From positions 20,492 to 84,491 of the forward strand of contig CALPRQ020000014.1 in assembly GCA_943326015.2 (NCBI GenBank): a stretch of 64,000 nucleotides of DNA, written 5' to 3'. Below are positions 18,313-31,057 of this stretch, one piece after another. This DNA is from Chitinophaga pinensis (GTDB lineage Bacteria > Pseudomonadota > Gammaproteobacteria > Burkholderiales > Burkholderiaceae_C). The translations under genes were made by a program, and so were the position numbers. Position 1 is the stretch's first letter. Each line of letters starts with the position of its first letter. The notes beneath the pieces are model-generated. The model was not told where the DNA came from. It did not search any database and saw only the letters and a program-made list of their open reading frames with translations.

Positions 18313-19953
18313 TCAATACTGGAAGAGTTCACCAACACTCAGGGGGGCCTGCAAGCCCAGATAGCCCGGCACTGCCTGCTGCAATGCAGCAGCGAAGTTC
18401 GCATGGATGGCGTAGGCCCGGACACTGTCGCGGTCGAGGCTGGAAATACGCACCAGAACGCCGTCCGGAATCTCACCCAGCAGGCCGTAGCGCAACTGTA
18501 CCAGCTTGCGTCCCAGTCCCGGCAGGGTGGTATGCCGGCCTACCGTCATCCAGTAGGTGATCGGCTCGACCCGGCCGTTCTGCACGGCAACCAGCCGCCG
18601 CACATCCAGGGACTGACCGGACAGCGGCAGCACGGACTGTTGCACTTCCAGCAGGGAAAAGCCCTGCGCCACGTAACAGTATTCGGGACGGTGCGCCTGC
18701 AACTCGATGCCCAGCTGCTGTCCGCCGTAGGCAATCGACAGCATGATGCGATCGCCCTGCTGATTGACGTAGGTACGCGACAGGGTCTGGCTGTAGAGAC
18801 GCTGCACGTTGGCCTGCAGATCGGCCGCCACCAGCAGCGTGTCGGCGCCCTGATCGTGGGTCCACTCCCCCATCTGCAGCGGTACCAGTTGTTCCAGCGA
18901 CGGCATCGGTTCACGCTCGGCCATCATCTGGCGGGGCTTGAGCCCCTGTGCCGCGACGGCGGTCAGCAGCAGCAAGGTGGCGAGCATCAGGCTGGCACGC
19001 CAGCGGGTAGCGTCGCCGGATTCATGCCGGTCTTCCTGCCGTCTGGCCTGCTGGCCAGCCAAGGCCGCCGGACGCCTGGCAGCGGCTGCCTCATGGCCCA
19101 GCCAGCGAAACAGCAGTCCATCGGCCAGGACCAGCAAGCCGAAGGCCGACATGTACAGCACCAGGCCAGCCACATCGTGCCAGAAGGCCTGCCCGACGGC
19201 ATCGCCCCAGTAATAGGTCACCAGCAGCAGCACCACCACCCTGATGCCGTTGGCCAGCAAGGACACCGGCACCAGAAGCGCTACCAGCAAAGCACGGTGC
19301 CAGCGCGGCCTTGGCCCGGTCAGGTGCAGGTACAACAGGCCCAGCGCGGTCAGGAAAACCAGTGAATGCAGGCCGGTGCAGGCATCGGCCACCAGCAGAC
19401 GGTAGGGCCCCAGCGCCAGCACCACGCCGCTGCGGGCCACCGGGTAGCCCAGGGCATAGAGCAGCTCTTCGGTCCCGATGGAAATCCAGACCTTGAGCGG
19501 ACTGGTCAGGCGGTCGATCACCCAGCTCGGATAGGGCAAGGCCAGCAGCATGAAGCCGATCGGGAAACGCAGGCGCGCCAAGGCCCATCGCCCGCCCAGA
19601 CCCAGCACCACGGCCGCCAGCAGAAAGATGCAGGCCAGCAGCGTCAGCAACTCGACCTGCTGCGAGCGCCCTACCGCATACAGCGGCGCCCCCACCGCCC
19701 ACCACAGCAGCGCAGCGCCCGGACTCGCGCTGAGCTGACTGCGGTCCAGCTGGTAGACCCGGAACACCAGCAACAGCAAGGCCAGCGCCAGCAACCAGGG
19801 CGCGTAGGCGTTGTCGCTGAAAGTCCATTGGCGCTGCGCCAGGTCGATGGACGCCAGCCCGAACAGGAGCAGCCAGGCCAGCACCGGCAACCATCCCGCC
19901 CAAACCGCACGGCGCAGTGCGGCAACCGGCGCCGCCAGCCGGCCAGAACTCAT
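18313..19953 (-). CDS. Exosortase with fused EpsI-like domain
   Basis: 546 aa. Eight or so membrane helices fill residues 20-285 and carry the transpeptidase triad: Cys192 in DACTGLHSL, Arg238 in NGIRVV and His259 in FWHDVAGL. The C-terminal third (about 320-546) is an EpsI-like domain with EYCYVAQGF. Exosortases cleave PEP-CTERM proteins at the membrane and link them to an acceptor, in step with exopolysaccharide export. The start overlaps the epsD stop by four bases (ATGA). A substrate gene lies two genes upstream. The subtype (XrtA or XrtB) cannot be settled by eye. Confidence 0.92.
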   Translation of the reverse strand: MSSGRLAAPVAALRRAVWAGWLPVLAWLLLFGLASIDLAQRQWTFSDNAYAPWLLALALLLLVFRVYQLDRSQLSASPGAALLWWAVGAPLYAVGRSQQVELLTLLACIFLLAAVVLGLGGRWALARLRFPIGFMLLALPYPSWVIDRLTSPLKVWISIGTEELLYALGYPVARSGVVLALGPYRLLVADACTGLHSLVFLTALGLLYLHLTGPRPRWHRALLVALLVPVSLLANGIRVVVLLLVTYYWGDAVGQAFWHDVAGLVLYMSAFGLLVLADGLLFRWLGHEAAAARRPAALAGQQARRQEDRHESGDATRWRASLMLATLLLLTAVAAQGLKPRQMMAEREPMPSLEQLVPLQMGEWTHDQGADTLLVAADLQANVQRLYSQTLSRTYVNQQGDRIMLSIAYGGQQLGIELQAHRPEYCYVAQGFSLLEVQQSVLPLSGQSLDVRRLVAVQNGRVEPITYWMTVGRHTTLPGLGRKLVQLRYGLLGEIPDGVLVRISSLDRDSVRAYAIHANFAAALQQAVPGYLGLQAPLSVGELFQY

Positions 19954-20771
19954 GGCTTCCCAGCCTTGCGCTCGATCTTGGCCTGCGCCCGCAACTCAGT
20001 CAGCGCCTTGCTCAAACGCTCGGAATCCTGCTGTATCTTCAAGTGTTGTCGGATCAGGGGAGCGGCAGCAGCCCATGACATGGGCACGTTTTCAGCCGAT
20101 TGCATCTGGTAGACCACCAGCGCGCGCGGCAGCTTGAACGAGATCACCTGTCCCGGCCCGACCTGGTGCAGGCGATCGACCACCTCGATCGGCAGCTGCT
20201 CGGCCGGACGCATCACCACCTGGTCCGTGAACGCTCCCGGCTGTTGCCGCAACCAGGCCAGCAGCACCGGCAGCTCCTGCTTCTGCTCCAGCCGCTGCTG
20301 CAACTCCGGCAATGCCGGGGCGTCATTGGGCAGAGCAATCTCGCGCAGACGAAACACCTTGCGCTCGCTGAACAGACCCGGATGGTCGCGGTAGTACTGG
20401 GCCACCTCGTTATCCGTGGGACCGGCTACGGCGGCCGACAATTCCGTGGCGTAGGCGGCAGCCAGAATGTCGCGCCTGGCTTCTTCCAGCCGGATCATCA
20501 CTTCAGGTCGCCGATCCAGCTTTTTTTCCAGCGCCTGCTGCATCGCCAGCTGACGATCGATCAGCTTGTCGAGCAAGGCGGTCTGTTCCGCTGCAGACCG
20601 CGGACGGGCCTGACCCTGCTGCGTCAGCGCGAAGTTCAGCTGATGGACTGAAATCTCGTCACCGTTGACCCGAGCCAGCACCTGTCCATCTTCCATGCCA
20701 GGCTTGCTGCAGGCCGCCAGCAGTCCGATCAAGGACAGCAGTGCCAGCCAGCGCCAGACCCGCAGTCTCAT
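19950..20771 (-). CDS. epsD: EpsD-family peptidyl-prolyl cis-trans isomerase lipoprotein
   Basis: 273 aa. Signal with lipobox LAACS, then a SurA-N-like helical domain (VNGDEISVHQLNFALTQQ) and a divergent parvulin-like region. This matches the EpsD family found beside exosortase genes, where it is thought to help fold or export secreted proteins in polysaccharide assembly. Overlaps by four bases with both the PEP-CTERM gene upstream and the exosortase downstream, giving a coupled trio. Confidence 0.85.
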   Translation of the reverse strand: MRLRVWRWLALLSLIGLLAACSKPGMEDGQVLARVNGDEISVHQLNFALTQQGQARPRSAAEQTALLDKLIDRQLAMQQALEKKLDRRPEVMIRLEEARRDILAAAYATELSAAVAGPTDNEVAQYYRDHPGLFSERKVFRLREIALPNDAPALPELQQRLEQKQELPVLLAWLRQQPGAFTDQVVMRPAEQLPIEVVDRLHQVGPGQVISFKLPRALVVYQMQSAENVPMSWAAAAPLIRQHLKIQQDSERLSKALTELRAQAKIERKAGKP

Positions 20772-21787
20772 GCAAAAGCACTCGAAGTGGAAAGGGATGC
20801 GGAGGCGCGGCGCCGGTGCCTGACACCGACAGCCAGCATGACCAGGCCGCTCAGCATCAAGGCGTAGTCACTCGGCTCGGGCACGGCCGACACAAAGGAG
20901 GTCAGGTCGCTGCCACCCGAGCCAGAACCGGAGGAAGTCCCCGTGCTGCCCGAACCGATTCCCGAAACCTGGGACGTCAACGAGGAACCGCTGGAAGTCA
21001 GCACGGTGGAGCCGCCGGTGTTGAAGCCGTAGGCGTTGCCATTGCCGTTCAGGATGCCCTGGCCGTTGACGCTGCCGTTGGCATTGCCTTGACCGGTGGC
21101 GTTGCCGTTGCCATTGCCGAGTCCGGTCACCGTGACAGCGGTGCCCGCATTCGTCGCCACAGACCCGGTACCGGTACCGGTGGTGGTAGTTGCGGCTGTG
21201 GTGGTAGTACCGGTGGTGGCTGTAGTGGCTGTAGTGGCTGTAGTGGCTGTGGTACCGGTGGTAGTCGCGCCGGTGTTGAAGCCGTAGGCGTTGCCATTGC
21301 CGTTCAGAATGCCCTGGCCGTTGACGCTGCCGTTGGCATTGCCCTGACCAGTGGCGTTGCCGTTGCCATTGCCGAGTCCGGTCACCGTGACAGCGCTGCC
21401 GGCATTGGTTCCTAAGGACCCGGCAAGCGAGGAACTACCAGTGAGGGTACTAGCGACATCCGTCTGTGAAGACGCGAACGTGGTCACGGTGGACACAGTG
21501 ATCACGGTCCCGCCGGTCGCAGATGCAGAGCTGGAGCTGGAGTTGCCAGACCCAGAGTTGGAGCTAGAGTTGGAGCTAGAGTTGGAGCTAGAGCTAGAGC
21601 TAGAGCTAGAGCTAGAGTTGGAGTTGGAGTTGCCAGACCCAGAGTTGGAGCTAGAGTTGCCACCCGCGTTGCTTTTACTCGCCGAATTGGCATTTGCAGC
21701 CAAAGCAGAAGTCCCAGTCAACAAGCTCGCCAAGACCAAGAGCCAGAGCCCGACTTGGCGCGACAGGCCAGTAACAGCAGGTTTCAT
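20768..21787 (-). CDS. PEP-CTERM surface protein, low-complexity Asn/Ser/Gly/Thr-rich
   Basis: 339 aa. The start at 21787 is supported by gggagg 7 bp upstream and a signal peptide ending SALA; the frame is open upstream but without a signal. The mature protein is a Ser/Asn/Gly tract, then two near-identical ~42-residue repeats rich in GNGNG/NGQG motifs separated by a TTA-repeat linker. The C-terminus is a complete PEP-CTERM sorting signal: VPEPSDYALM, a hydrophobic helix, then RHRRR. The neighbouring exosortase should cleave it. Probably an extracellular matrix or sheath component. The four-base overlap with epsD is unusual for a sorting substrate. Confidence 0.9.
   Translation of the reverse strand: MKPAVTGLSRQVGLWLLVLASLLTGTSALAANANSASKSNAGGNSSSNSGSGNSNSNSSSSSSSSSSSNSSSNSSSNSGSGNSSSSSASATGGTVITVSTVTTFASSQTDVASTLTGSSSLAGSLGTNAGSAVTVTGLGNGNGNATGQGNANGSVNGQGILNGNGNAYGFNTGATTTGTTATTATTATTATTGTTTTAATTTTGTGTGSVATNAGTAVTVTGLGNGNGNATGQGNANGSVNGQGILNGNGNAYGFNTGGSTVLTSSGSSLTSQVSGIGSGSTGTSSGSGSGGSDLTSFVSAVPEPSDYALMLSGLVMLAVGVRHRRRASASLSTSSAFA
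21016..21140. repeat. 125-bp direct repeat, copy A (within PEP-CTERM gene)
   Basis: This near-identical block recurs at 21271-21395 with a 255-bp offset. It encodes the Gly/Asn-rich repeat of the PEP-CTERM protein. The offset is a multiple of three, so recombination between copies would keep the reading frame. Confidence 0.9.
21218..21253. repeat. 9-bp tandem repeat ggctgtagt x4
   Basis: Four copies (the last with one change) between the two 125-bp repeats; they encode Thr-Thr-Ala units on the minus strand. The unit length preserves frame. Confidence 0.85.
21271..21395. repeat. 125-bp direct repeat, copy B (within PEP-CTERM gene)
   Basis: Second copy of the block at 21016-21140, differing at only a few bases. 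Confidence 0.9.
21555..21629. repeat. Hexanucleotide microsatellite (gagcta/gagttg)n
   Basis: About twelve six-base units alternate gagcta and gagttg, encoding a Ser/Asn tract of the PEP-CTERM protein. Slippage would change tract length without frameshift. Confidence 0.85.
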
Positions 21788-21852
21788 ACATGCCTCCCAA
21801 GCAGGTTCGAAATACAGCCCAAGCACATGCGGAGCCGGGCGGTATTGTGCTG

Positions 21853-21869
21853 GCATATTTGCCATATGC
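21853..21869 (-). promoter_or_regulatory. Dyad GCATAT-N5-ATATGC upstream of PEP-CTERM gene
   Basis: Perfect 6-bp arms about 66 bp upstream of the start codon that heads the exosortase operon. It may be an operator; no known family of sites was recognised. Confidence 0.25.
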
Positions 21870-21964
21870 ACAGGCCGCCAGCCTCGTTGTAACGATTGTT
21901 CACAAGCCTGACACAAACGGCGGCTAAGCACCATTCAGCAAAAGAACTACCCGGCGACTGGGCG

Positions 21965-21997
21965 AAAAAAGCACCTAGGCATTGCTGCGCTAGGTGC
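21965..21997 (-). terminator. Rho-independent terminator after tRNA-Cys
   Basis: Read leftward, GCACCTAG and CTAGGTGC form an 8-bp stem around an 11-nt loop, followed directly by six T. It ends the tRNA-Gly/tRNA-Cys transcript. Confidence 0.85.
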
Positions 21998-22006
21998 TTT
22001 TCATCT

Positions 22007-22080
22007 TGGAGGCGCGGGCCGGAGTCGAACCGACCTACACGGATTTGCAATCCGGTGCATAACCGCTGTGCTACCGCGCC
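22007..22080 (-). tRNA. tRNA-Cys (GCA)
   Basis: Complete cloverleaf of 74 nt including an encoded CCA end. The anticodon loop is TTGCAAA (anticodon GCA), the T-loop is GGTTCGACTCC and the acceptor stem pairs GGCGCGG with CCGCGCC. A terminator follows at once. Confidence 0.96.
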
Positions 22081-22146
22081 TTGTTTTTTGCTTCAGCCTT
22101 GTGAGCGGCTGGAGAAATGAAAGCTGGCACGCTTTCATTTTCAATA

Positions 22147-22222
22147 TGGAGCGGGATAAGAGACTCGAACTCTCGACCTATACCTTGGCAAGGTATCGCT
22201 CTACCAACTGAGCTAATCCCGC
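22147..22222 (-). tRNA. tRNA-Gly (GCC)
   Basis: 76-nt cloverleaf with encoded CCA; anticodon loop TTGCCAA, T-loop GAGTTCGAGTCTC, acceptor GCGGGAT/ATCCCGC. It lies 66 bp upstream of tRNA-Cys on the same strand and is probably transcribed with it. Confidence 0.96.
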
Positions 22223-22324
22223 ATTTTCAGCGTTAGCCGGCGTTGCCACCTGCGTTGTCTGAAGCCGTTATTCTATGGCATTTTTCAGCGCTTTTCACTC
22301 CGGCTGAAAATTTCCGGAAAAATT

Positions 22325-24796
<2,472 letters not shown>

Positions 24797-24882
24797 GCTT
24801 TACCTAAATATCTTTCCGCTCAAATGGGGCCGGCGGCAGCGACTTCAAGCCGCGGCCGCCGGCAATCGAGCTGTTGCGAGTC

Positions 24883-26151
<1,269 letters not shown>

Positions 26152-26259
26152 GAGAAATGCCTTGCTCGAACTCGGTGGAATACTGGAAGCACCGATGATA
26201 AGTGAAGCCCGCGCACCGCTTCGACAGCGGACGGCGCGGGCTGTGCGGGAAGACCGGGA

Positions 26260-26871
<612 letters not shown>

Positions 26872-26956
26872 GTGTGTTGTGCTCCAGAATACGTTGCAGG
26901 GCTTACTGTAACCAATGCCGAATGACCTGTTCAACAGATGGGGGCTGACGGGCAAT

Positions 26957-26983
26957 AAAAAAGGGCGGAATCGCTTCCGCCCT
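26957..26983 (-). terminator. Rho-independent terminator after tig
   Basis: Leftward reading gives AGGGCGGAA-gcga-TTCCGCCCT followed by six T, between tig and clpP. It implies that clpP has its own promoter in the following ~85 bp. Confidence 0.9.
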
Positions 26984-27026
26984 CTGACTTGATCAAGGCA
27001 CCAGCCGGCTGGCAGGCGCCGCAGGA

Positions 27027-28337
27027 TCAGGCCTGACCCATCAGCTCTTCGAAGCCCACGGTCTTGTCGGTGACCTTGGCCTGGCCCAGCACGAAGTCGG
27101 CGACGTTGCTCTCGATCACGATGGCTTCGACTTCGGCCAGGCGGCGGTTGTCGCCCTTGTACCAGCGCACGACTTCTTCCGGACGCTCGTAGGAAGCAGC
27201 CATTTCCTCGATGTGCGCGTCCAGCTGCTCGGGCTTGGCGTGCAGGTTGTTGGCCTTGACCAGCTCGGCCACCACCAGACCCAGGCGCACGCGGCGCTCG
27301 GCCTGGTCCTTGAACAGTTCGGCCGGGATCGGGGCCTTGTCGGCGTCCTGGATGCCGCGCTGCTTGAGGTCGGCGCGGGCGCCTTCGACCAGACGCTCGA
27401 CTTCCGCCTCGACGCTAGCCTTGGGCAGGTCGAGCTCGGCGTTGGCGATCAGGGCGTCCATCACGGCTGCCTTGTTGCGCGCCTGCAGGCGGAACTTGAC
27501 TTCACGCTCGAGGTTCTTCTTGATGTCGGCGCGCAGGGCTTCGACGGTGCCGGCTTCGATGCCGAGCGACTTGACGAATTCCTGGTCGACTTGCGGCAGG
27601 GTCTGGAACTCGATCTTCTTGACCGTGACCAGGAAGTCGGCGGTCTTGCCAGCCACTTCCTGACCGTGGTAGTCAGCCGGGAAGTCGAGCGGGAAGGTCT
27701 TGGACTCGCCGGTCTTCATGCCACGCACGGCAGCGTCGAACTGTTCGAGCATCTGGCCTTCGCCGACCATGAACTGGAAGCCTTCGGACTTGCCGCCGTC
27801 GAACAGTTCGCCGTCGATCTTGCCTTCGAAGTCGATGGTGATGCGGTCGCTGGCTTCGGCCCAACCGGTTTCGTCGCGGGTGGTGAAGGTGCGGCGCTGC
27901 TTGCGCAGGATGTCCAGCGTGCGGTCGATGGCGGCGTCGTCGACTTCAGCGCTGAGCTTCTCGATTTCGGCGCTGCTCAGGTCGCCGATCTTGACTTCAG
28001 GGTAAACCTCGAACACGGCTTCGAAGGCCACGGTGCCTTCAGCGGCGCCGTCCTTTTCGCTGATGCGCGGAGCACCGGCGATGCGCAGCTGGGCTTCGGC
28101 GGCGGCAGCCTGGAAAGCCTGGCCGACCTTGTCATTCATGACTTCGTACTGGACCGAGTAGCCGTACTGCTTGGCGACGACGCTCAGCGGCACCTTGCCC
28201 GGACGGAAGCCGTCCATCTTGACCTGCTTGGCCATGCGCTTGAGGCGCGCATCGACTTCCTGTTGGATTTCAGCGACCGGCAGCTCGAGCGTGATCTTGC
28301 GCTCCAGCTTTTCCAGGGTCTCGACGTTCACTGCCAT
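27027..28337 (-). CDS. tig: Trigger factor, ribosome-associated chaperone
   Basis: 436 aa. The N-terminal ribosome-binding domain has [17 protein letters not shown], the central FKBP-type isomerase domain starts near [16 protein letters not shown], and a helical C-terminal chaperone domain follows. It binds nascent chains at the ribosome exit. Strong ribosome site aggaga 6-10 bp before the start at 28337. It precedes clpP-clpX-lon as in most proteobacteria. Confidence 0.97.
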   Translation of the reverse strand: MAVNVETLEKLERKITLELPVAEIQQEVDARLKRMAKQVKMDGFRPGKVPLSVVAKQYGYSVQYEVMNDKVGQAFQAAAAEAQLRIAGAPRISEKDGAAEGTVAFEAVFEVYPEVKIGDLSSAEIEKLSAEVDDAAIDRTLDILRKQRRTFTTRDETGWAEASDRITIDFEGKIDGELFDGGKSEGFQFMVGEGQMLEQFDAAVRGMKTGESKTFPLDFPADYHGQEVAGKTADFLVTVKKIEFQTLPQVDQEFVKSLGIEAGTVEALRADIKKNLEREVKFRLQARNKAAVMDALIANAELDLPKASVEAEVERLVEGARADLKQRGIQDADKAPIPAELFKDQAERRVRLGLVVAELVKANNLHAKPEQLDAHIEEMAASYERPEEVVRWYKGDNRRLAEVEAIVIESNVADFVLGQAKVTDKTVGFEELMGQA

Positions 28338-28552
28338 GATTTTCTCCTAGATGAGGAAGGCGCTGCAGCCTGGGGGCTGCGCGCGGTGTGTGCTTGCTTC
28401 GCGATCCGCCCGCAGGCGACCTCGCTCAGTTCAAAAACAGGCGGCCATCCCATGGATGGACCGGTCCGATTTGGGCAATCTTTGATTGTAGCCGAGCCCG
28501 TCCGACGCCCCGGCGCCCGGGCGGACTCGCAGTCCGGACGCCCGGACCGGAC

Positions 28553-30238
28553 TCACATGCCGGCGTAGTTGGGACCGCCGCCGCCCTCGGGCGTGACCCA
28601 GACGATGTTCTGCGTCGGGTCCTTGATGTCGCAGGTCTTGCAGTGCACGCAGTTCTGCGCGTTGATCACCAGCTCATCCGATCCGTCCTTGTTCACGAAC
28701 TCGTAGACACCGGCCGGGCAGTAGCGGCTCTCGGGACCCGCGTACTTCGCCAGGTTGACCTTGACCGGCACGCTGGCGTCCTTCAGGGTCAGGTGCGCCG
28801 GCTGGTTTTCCTCGTGGTTGGCGTTGCTGATGAACACGCTGCTGAGGCGGTCGAAGGTCAGCTTGCCGTCGGGCTTGGCATAGTCGATCTTCGGACTCTC
28901 GGCCGCGGGCTTGAGGAAGGTATGGTCGGCTTCGCTGCGGTGCAGGCTCCAGGGCGGGCGCTTCATGCCGAGCTTGGGCAGCAGCCAGTGCTCGATGCCG
29001 GTCATCAGCGCGCCCATGGTGTTGCCCTTCTTGAACCAGGCCTTGAAGTTGCGCGACTGGTCGAGCTCGGCGTGCAGCCAGCTCTGCTCGAAGGCTTGCG
29101 GGTAGGCGACGAGTTCGTCGCTCTGGCGCCCGGCCGTGACGGCTTCGAATGCGGCTTCGGCGCACAGCATGCCGCTCTTGATCGCGGCATGGCTGCCCTT
29201 GATGCGCGCGGCGTTCAGGTAGCCGGCGTCGCAGCCGACCAGCGCGCCGCCCGGGAACACCGTCTTGGGCAAGGAATGCAGGCCGCCGGCGGCGATGGCG
29301 CGCGCGCCGTAGCCGATGCGCTTGCCGCCTTCCAGGTGCGCGCGGATAGCAGGGTGGGTCTTCCAGCGCTGCATTTCCTCGAACGGGGACAGCCAGGGGT
29401 TCTGGTAATCCAGGCCCACGACGAAGCCCAGCGTGACCTTGTTGCCTTCGAGGTGGTACAGGAAGCCGCCGCCGTAGGTCTGGCCGTCCAGCGGCCAGCC
29501 GGCGGTGTGCACCACCAGGCCGGGCTTGGCCTGGTCAGCGGGGATCTCCCACAGCTCCTTGATGCCGATGCCATAGGTCTGCGGGTCCTTGCCCTCGTCG
29601 AGCTTGAACCTGGCGATCAGCTCCTTGCCCAGGTGGCCGCGCGCGCCTTCGGCGAACACGGTGTACTTGGCGTGCAGTTCCATGCCGATCTGGAAGGCAT
29701 CGGTCGGCTCGCCGTCCTTGCCCAGGCCCTGATGGCCGGTGGCCACGCCCTTGACCGAACCGTCCTCGTGGTACAGCACTTCGGAGGCGGCAAAGCCCGG
29801 GAAGATCTCCACCCCCAGGCCTTCGGCCTGCTCGCCCAGCCACTTGGTCACGGCACCCAGGCTGATGACGTAGTTGCCGTGGTTGTGGAAGCAGTCAGGC
29901 ACCAGCCAGTCGGGGGTCTTCTTGACGCCGCTCTCGGACAGGAACAGCACCTCGTCGCCGGTGACCGGTTGTTTCAGCGGGGCGCCCTGCGCCTGCCAGT
30001 CGGGCAGCAGCTCGGTGATCGCCCGCGGGTCCATCACGGCGCCCGACAGGATATGCGCGCCGGGCTCGGAGCCTTTTTCGAGCACGCAGACATTGACCTC
30101 GCTGCCCTTTTTGGCGGCGAGCTGCTTGAGGCGGATCGCGGCGGCCAGCCCCGCCGGGCCGGCACCCACGATCACCACATCGTATTCCATCGCCTCGCGC
30201 GGGCCAAACTGCTCCAGCAGGGAAGTGGGGGTTTTCAT
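28553..30238 (-). CDS. Electron transfer flavoprotein-ubiquinone oxidoreductase
   Basis: 561 aa. The FAD-binding Rossmann motif YDVVIVGAGPAGLAAAI is near the N-terminus, and the C-terminal 4Fe-4S site is marked by CPAGVYEF and NAQNCVHCKTCDIKDP. It passes electrons from ETF (fatty-acid and amino-acid oxidation) to ubiquinone at the inner membrane. Start 30238 (MKTPTSLLEQFGPREAMEYD) has agagg 8-9 bp upstream; twelve more open codons upstream lack a ribosome site. etfAB are not nearby. Confidence 0.95.
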   Translation of the reverse strand: MKTPTSLLEQFGPREAMEYDVVIVGAGPAGLAAAIRLKQLAAKKGSEVNVCVLEKGSEPGAHILSGAVMDPRAITELLPDWQAQGAPLKQPVTGDEVLFLSESGVKKTPDWLVPDCFHNHGNYVISLGAVTKWLGEQAEGLGVEIFPGFAASEVLYHEDGSVKGVATGHQGLGKDGEPTDAFQIGMELHAKYTVFAEGARGHLGKELIARFKLDEGKDPQTYGIGIKELWEIPADQAKPGLVVHTAGWPLDGQTYGGGFLYHLEGNKVTLGFVVGLDYQNPWLSPFEEMQRWKTHPAIRAHLEGGKRIGYGARAIAAGGLHSLPKTVFPGGALVGCDAGYLNAARIKGSHAAIKSGMLCAEAAFEAVTAGRQSDELVAYPQAFEQSWLHAELDQSRNFKAWFKKGNTMGALMTGIEHWLLPKLGMKRPPWSLHRSEADHTFLKPAAESPKIDYAKPDGKLTFDRLSSVFISNANHEENQPAHLTLKDASVPVKVNLAKYAGPESRYCPAGVYEFVNKDGSDELVINAQNCVHCKTCDIKDPTQNIVWVTPEGGGGPNYAGM

Positions 30239-30333
30239 CAGGACATCCTCTGATTGTTGGAAATTTTTCCCCAATTATCCGGCAAGGCAGGACCCTGGCG
30301 TGAGCCACCCGGAAAGACGACCGCAGGGCCTGG

Positions 30334-31038
30334 TCAGTCTGCCAGACCCAGCACGGCACAGACCGCATGCAGATCGGCTACATCCAGGTGCGGACGCTGC
30401 GGCTCATGGACCCAATCCTGCCGCTCGCGGTTGACCCAGACCGCCTGCATGCCGGCGTCGAGCGCGCCCAGCACATCGAGCAAGGCGTCATCGCCGATGT
30501 GCAGCACCTCGTGCTGTGCCACGCCGGCGGTTTCGGCGGCGAGCCTGAAGATGCGTGGATCGGGCTTGGCGACACCGGCCTCGCGCGCGCTGACCTGGGC
30601 CTTGAAATGCGCGCCCAGACCGACCCGGTGCAGGTCGGCATTGCCATTGGAGAGCGAGACCAGCGGGTAGCGCGCGGCCAGGCGTTCCAGCGCTGGCAGG
30701 GCGTCGGCGTAGAACTCGACGCGCTGGCGCTCGGCAAGGAAAAGCTCGAAGGCCGGCTCGGCCAGCAGCGGGTCGTCGCCGGCGCGCCGCAGCGCCAGCG
30801 CGATCATCTCGCGCCGCAGGTGGCTCAAGTCATGAGCCAAGGCGGCATGCTCGCGATTGACCTCGGCACGCAGCGCGCGCCGGTATTCGGCATCGCGCCA
30901 TTGCGCAGCGGTGGCGGGCACCTCGGCATCGAACCAGGACTGCAGCCGCGCCTCGGCGCGCTCCAGAGTGGGCGCGATCGGCCAAAGCGTGTCGTCCAGA
31001 TCCAGCGTGATAGCTCTTATTTGTACAGGGGTCAACAT
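30334..31038 (-). CDS. HAD-superfamily hydrolase (phosphatase, HAD-IA)
   Basis: 234 aa from the preferred start 31038. HAD motif I is TLDLDDTLWP (nucleophile and acid Asp), motif II VSLSNGN, motif III Lys in GVAKPDPRIF and motif IV HIGDDALLDV. It probably dephosphorylates a small metabolite or nucleotide; the substrate is not readable. An ORF extension to 31071 would overlap the divergent hemH start, so the shorter form is chosen. Only 19 bp separate the two start codons. Confidence 0.88.
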   Translation of the reverse strand: MLTPVQIRAITLDLDDTLWPIAPTLERAEARLQSWFDAEVPATAAQWRDAEYRRALRAEVNREHAALAHDLSHLRREMIALALRRAGDDPLLAEPAFELFLAERQRVEFYADALPALERLAARYPLVSLSNGNADLHRVGLGAHFKAQVSAREAGVAKPDPRIFRLAAETAGVAQHEVLHIGDDALLDVLGALDAGMQAVWVNRERQDWVHEPQRPHLDVADLHAVCAVLGLAD

Positions 31039-31057
31039 GGCTGGGCGAGAATAACGC

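Noticed and set aside
21555..21629. Possible regulatory repeat array
   Set aside because: It is a coding hexanucleotide tract for Ser/Asn in the PEP-CTERM protein.
28388..30253. 621-codon rightward ORF opposite ETF-QO
   Set aside because: Antisense shadow; the leftward frame has intact FAD and Fe-S motifs.
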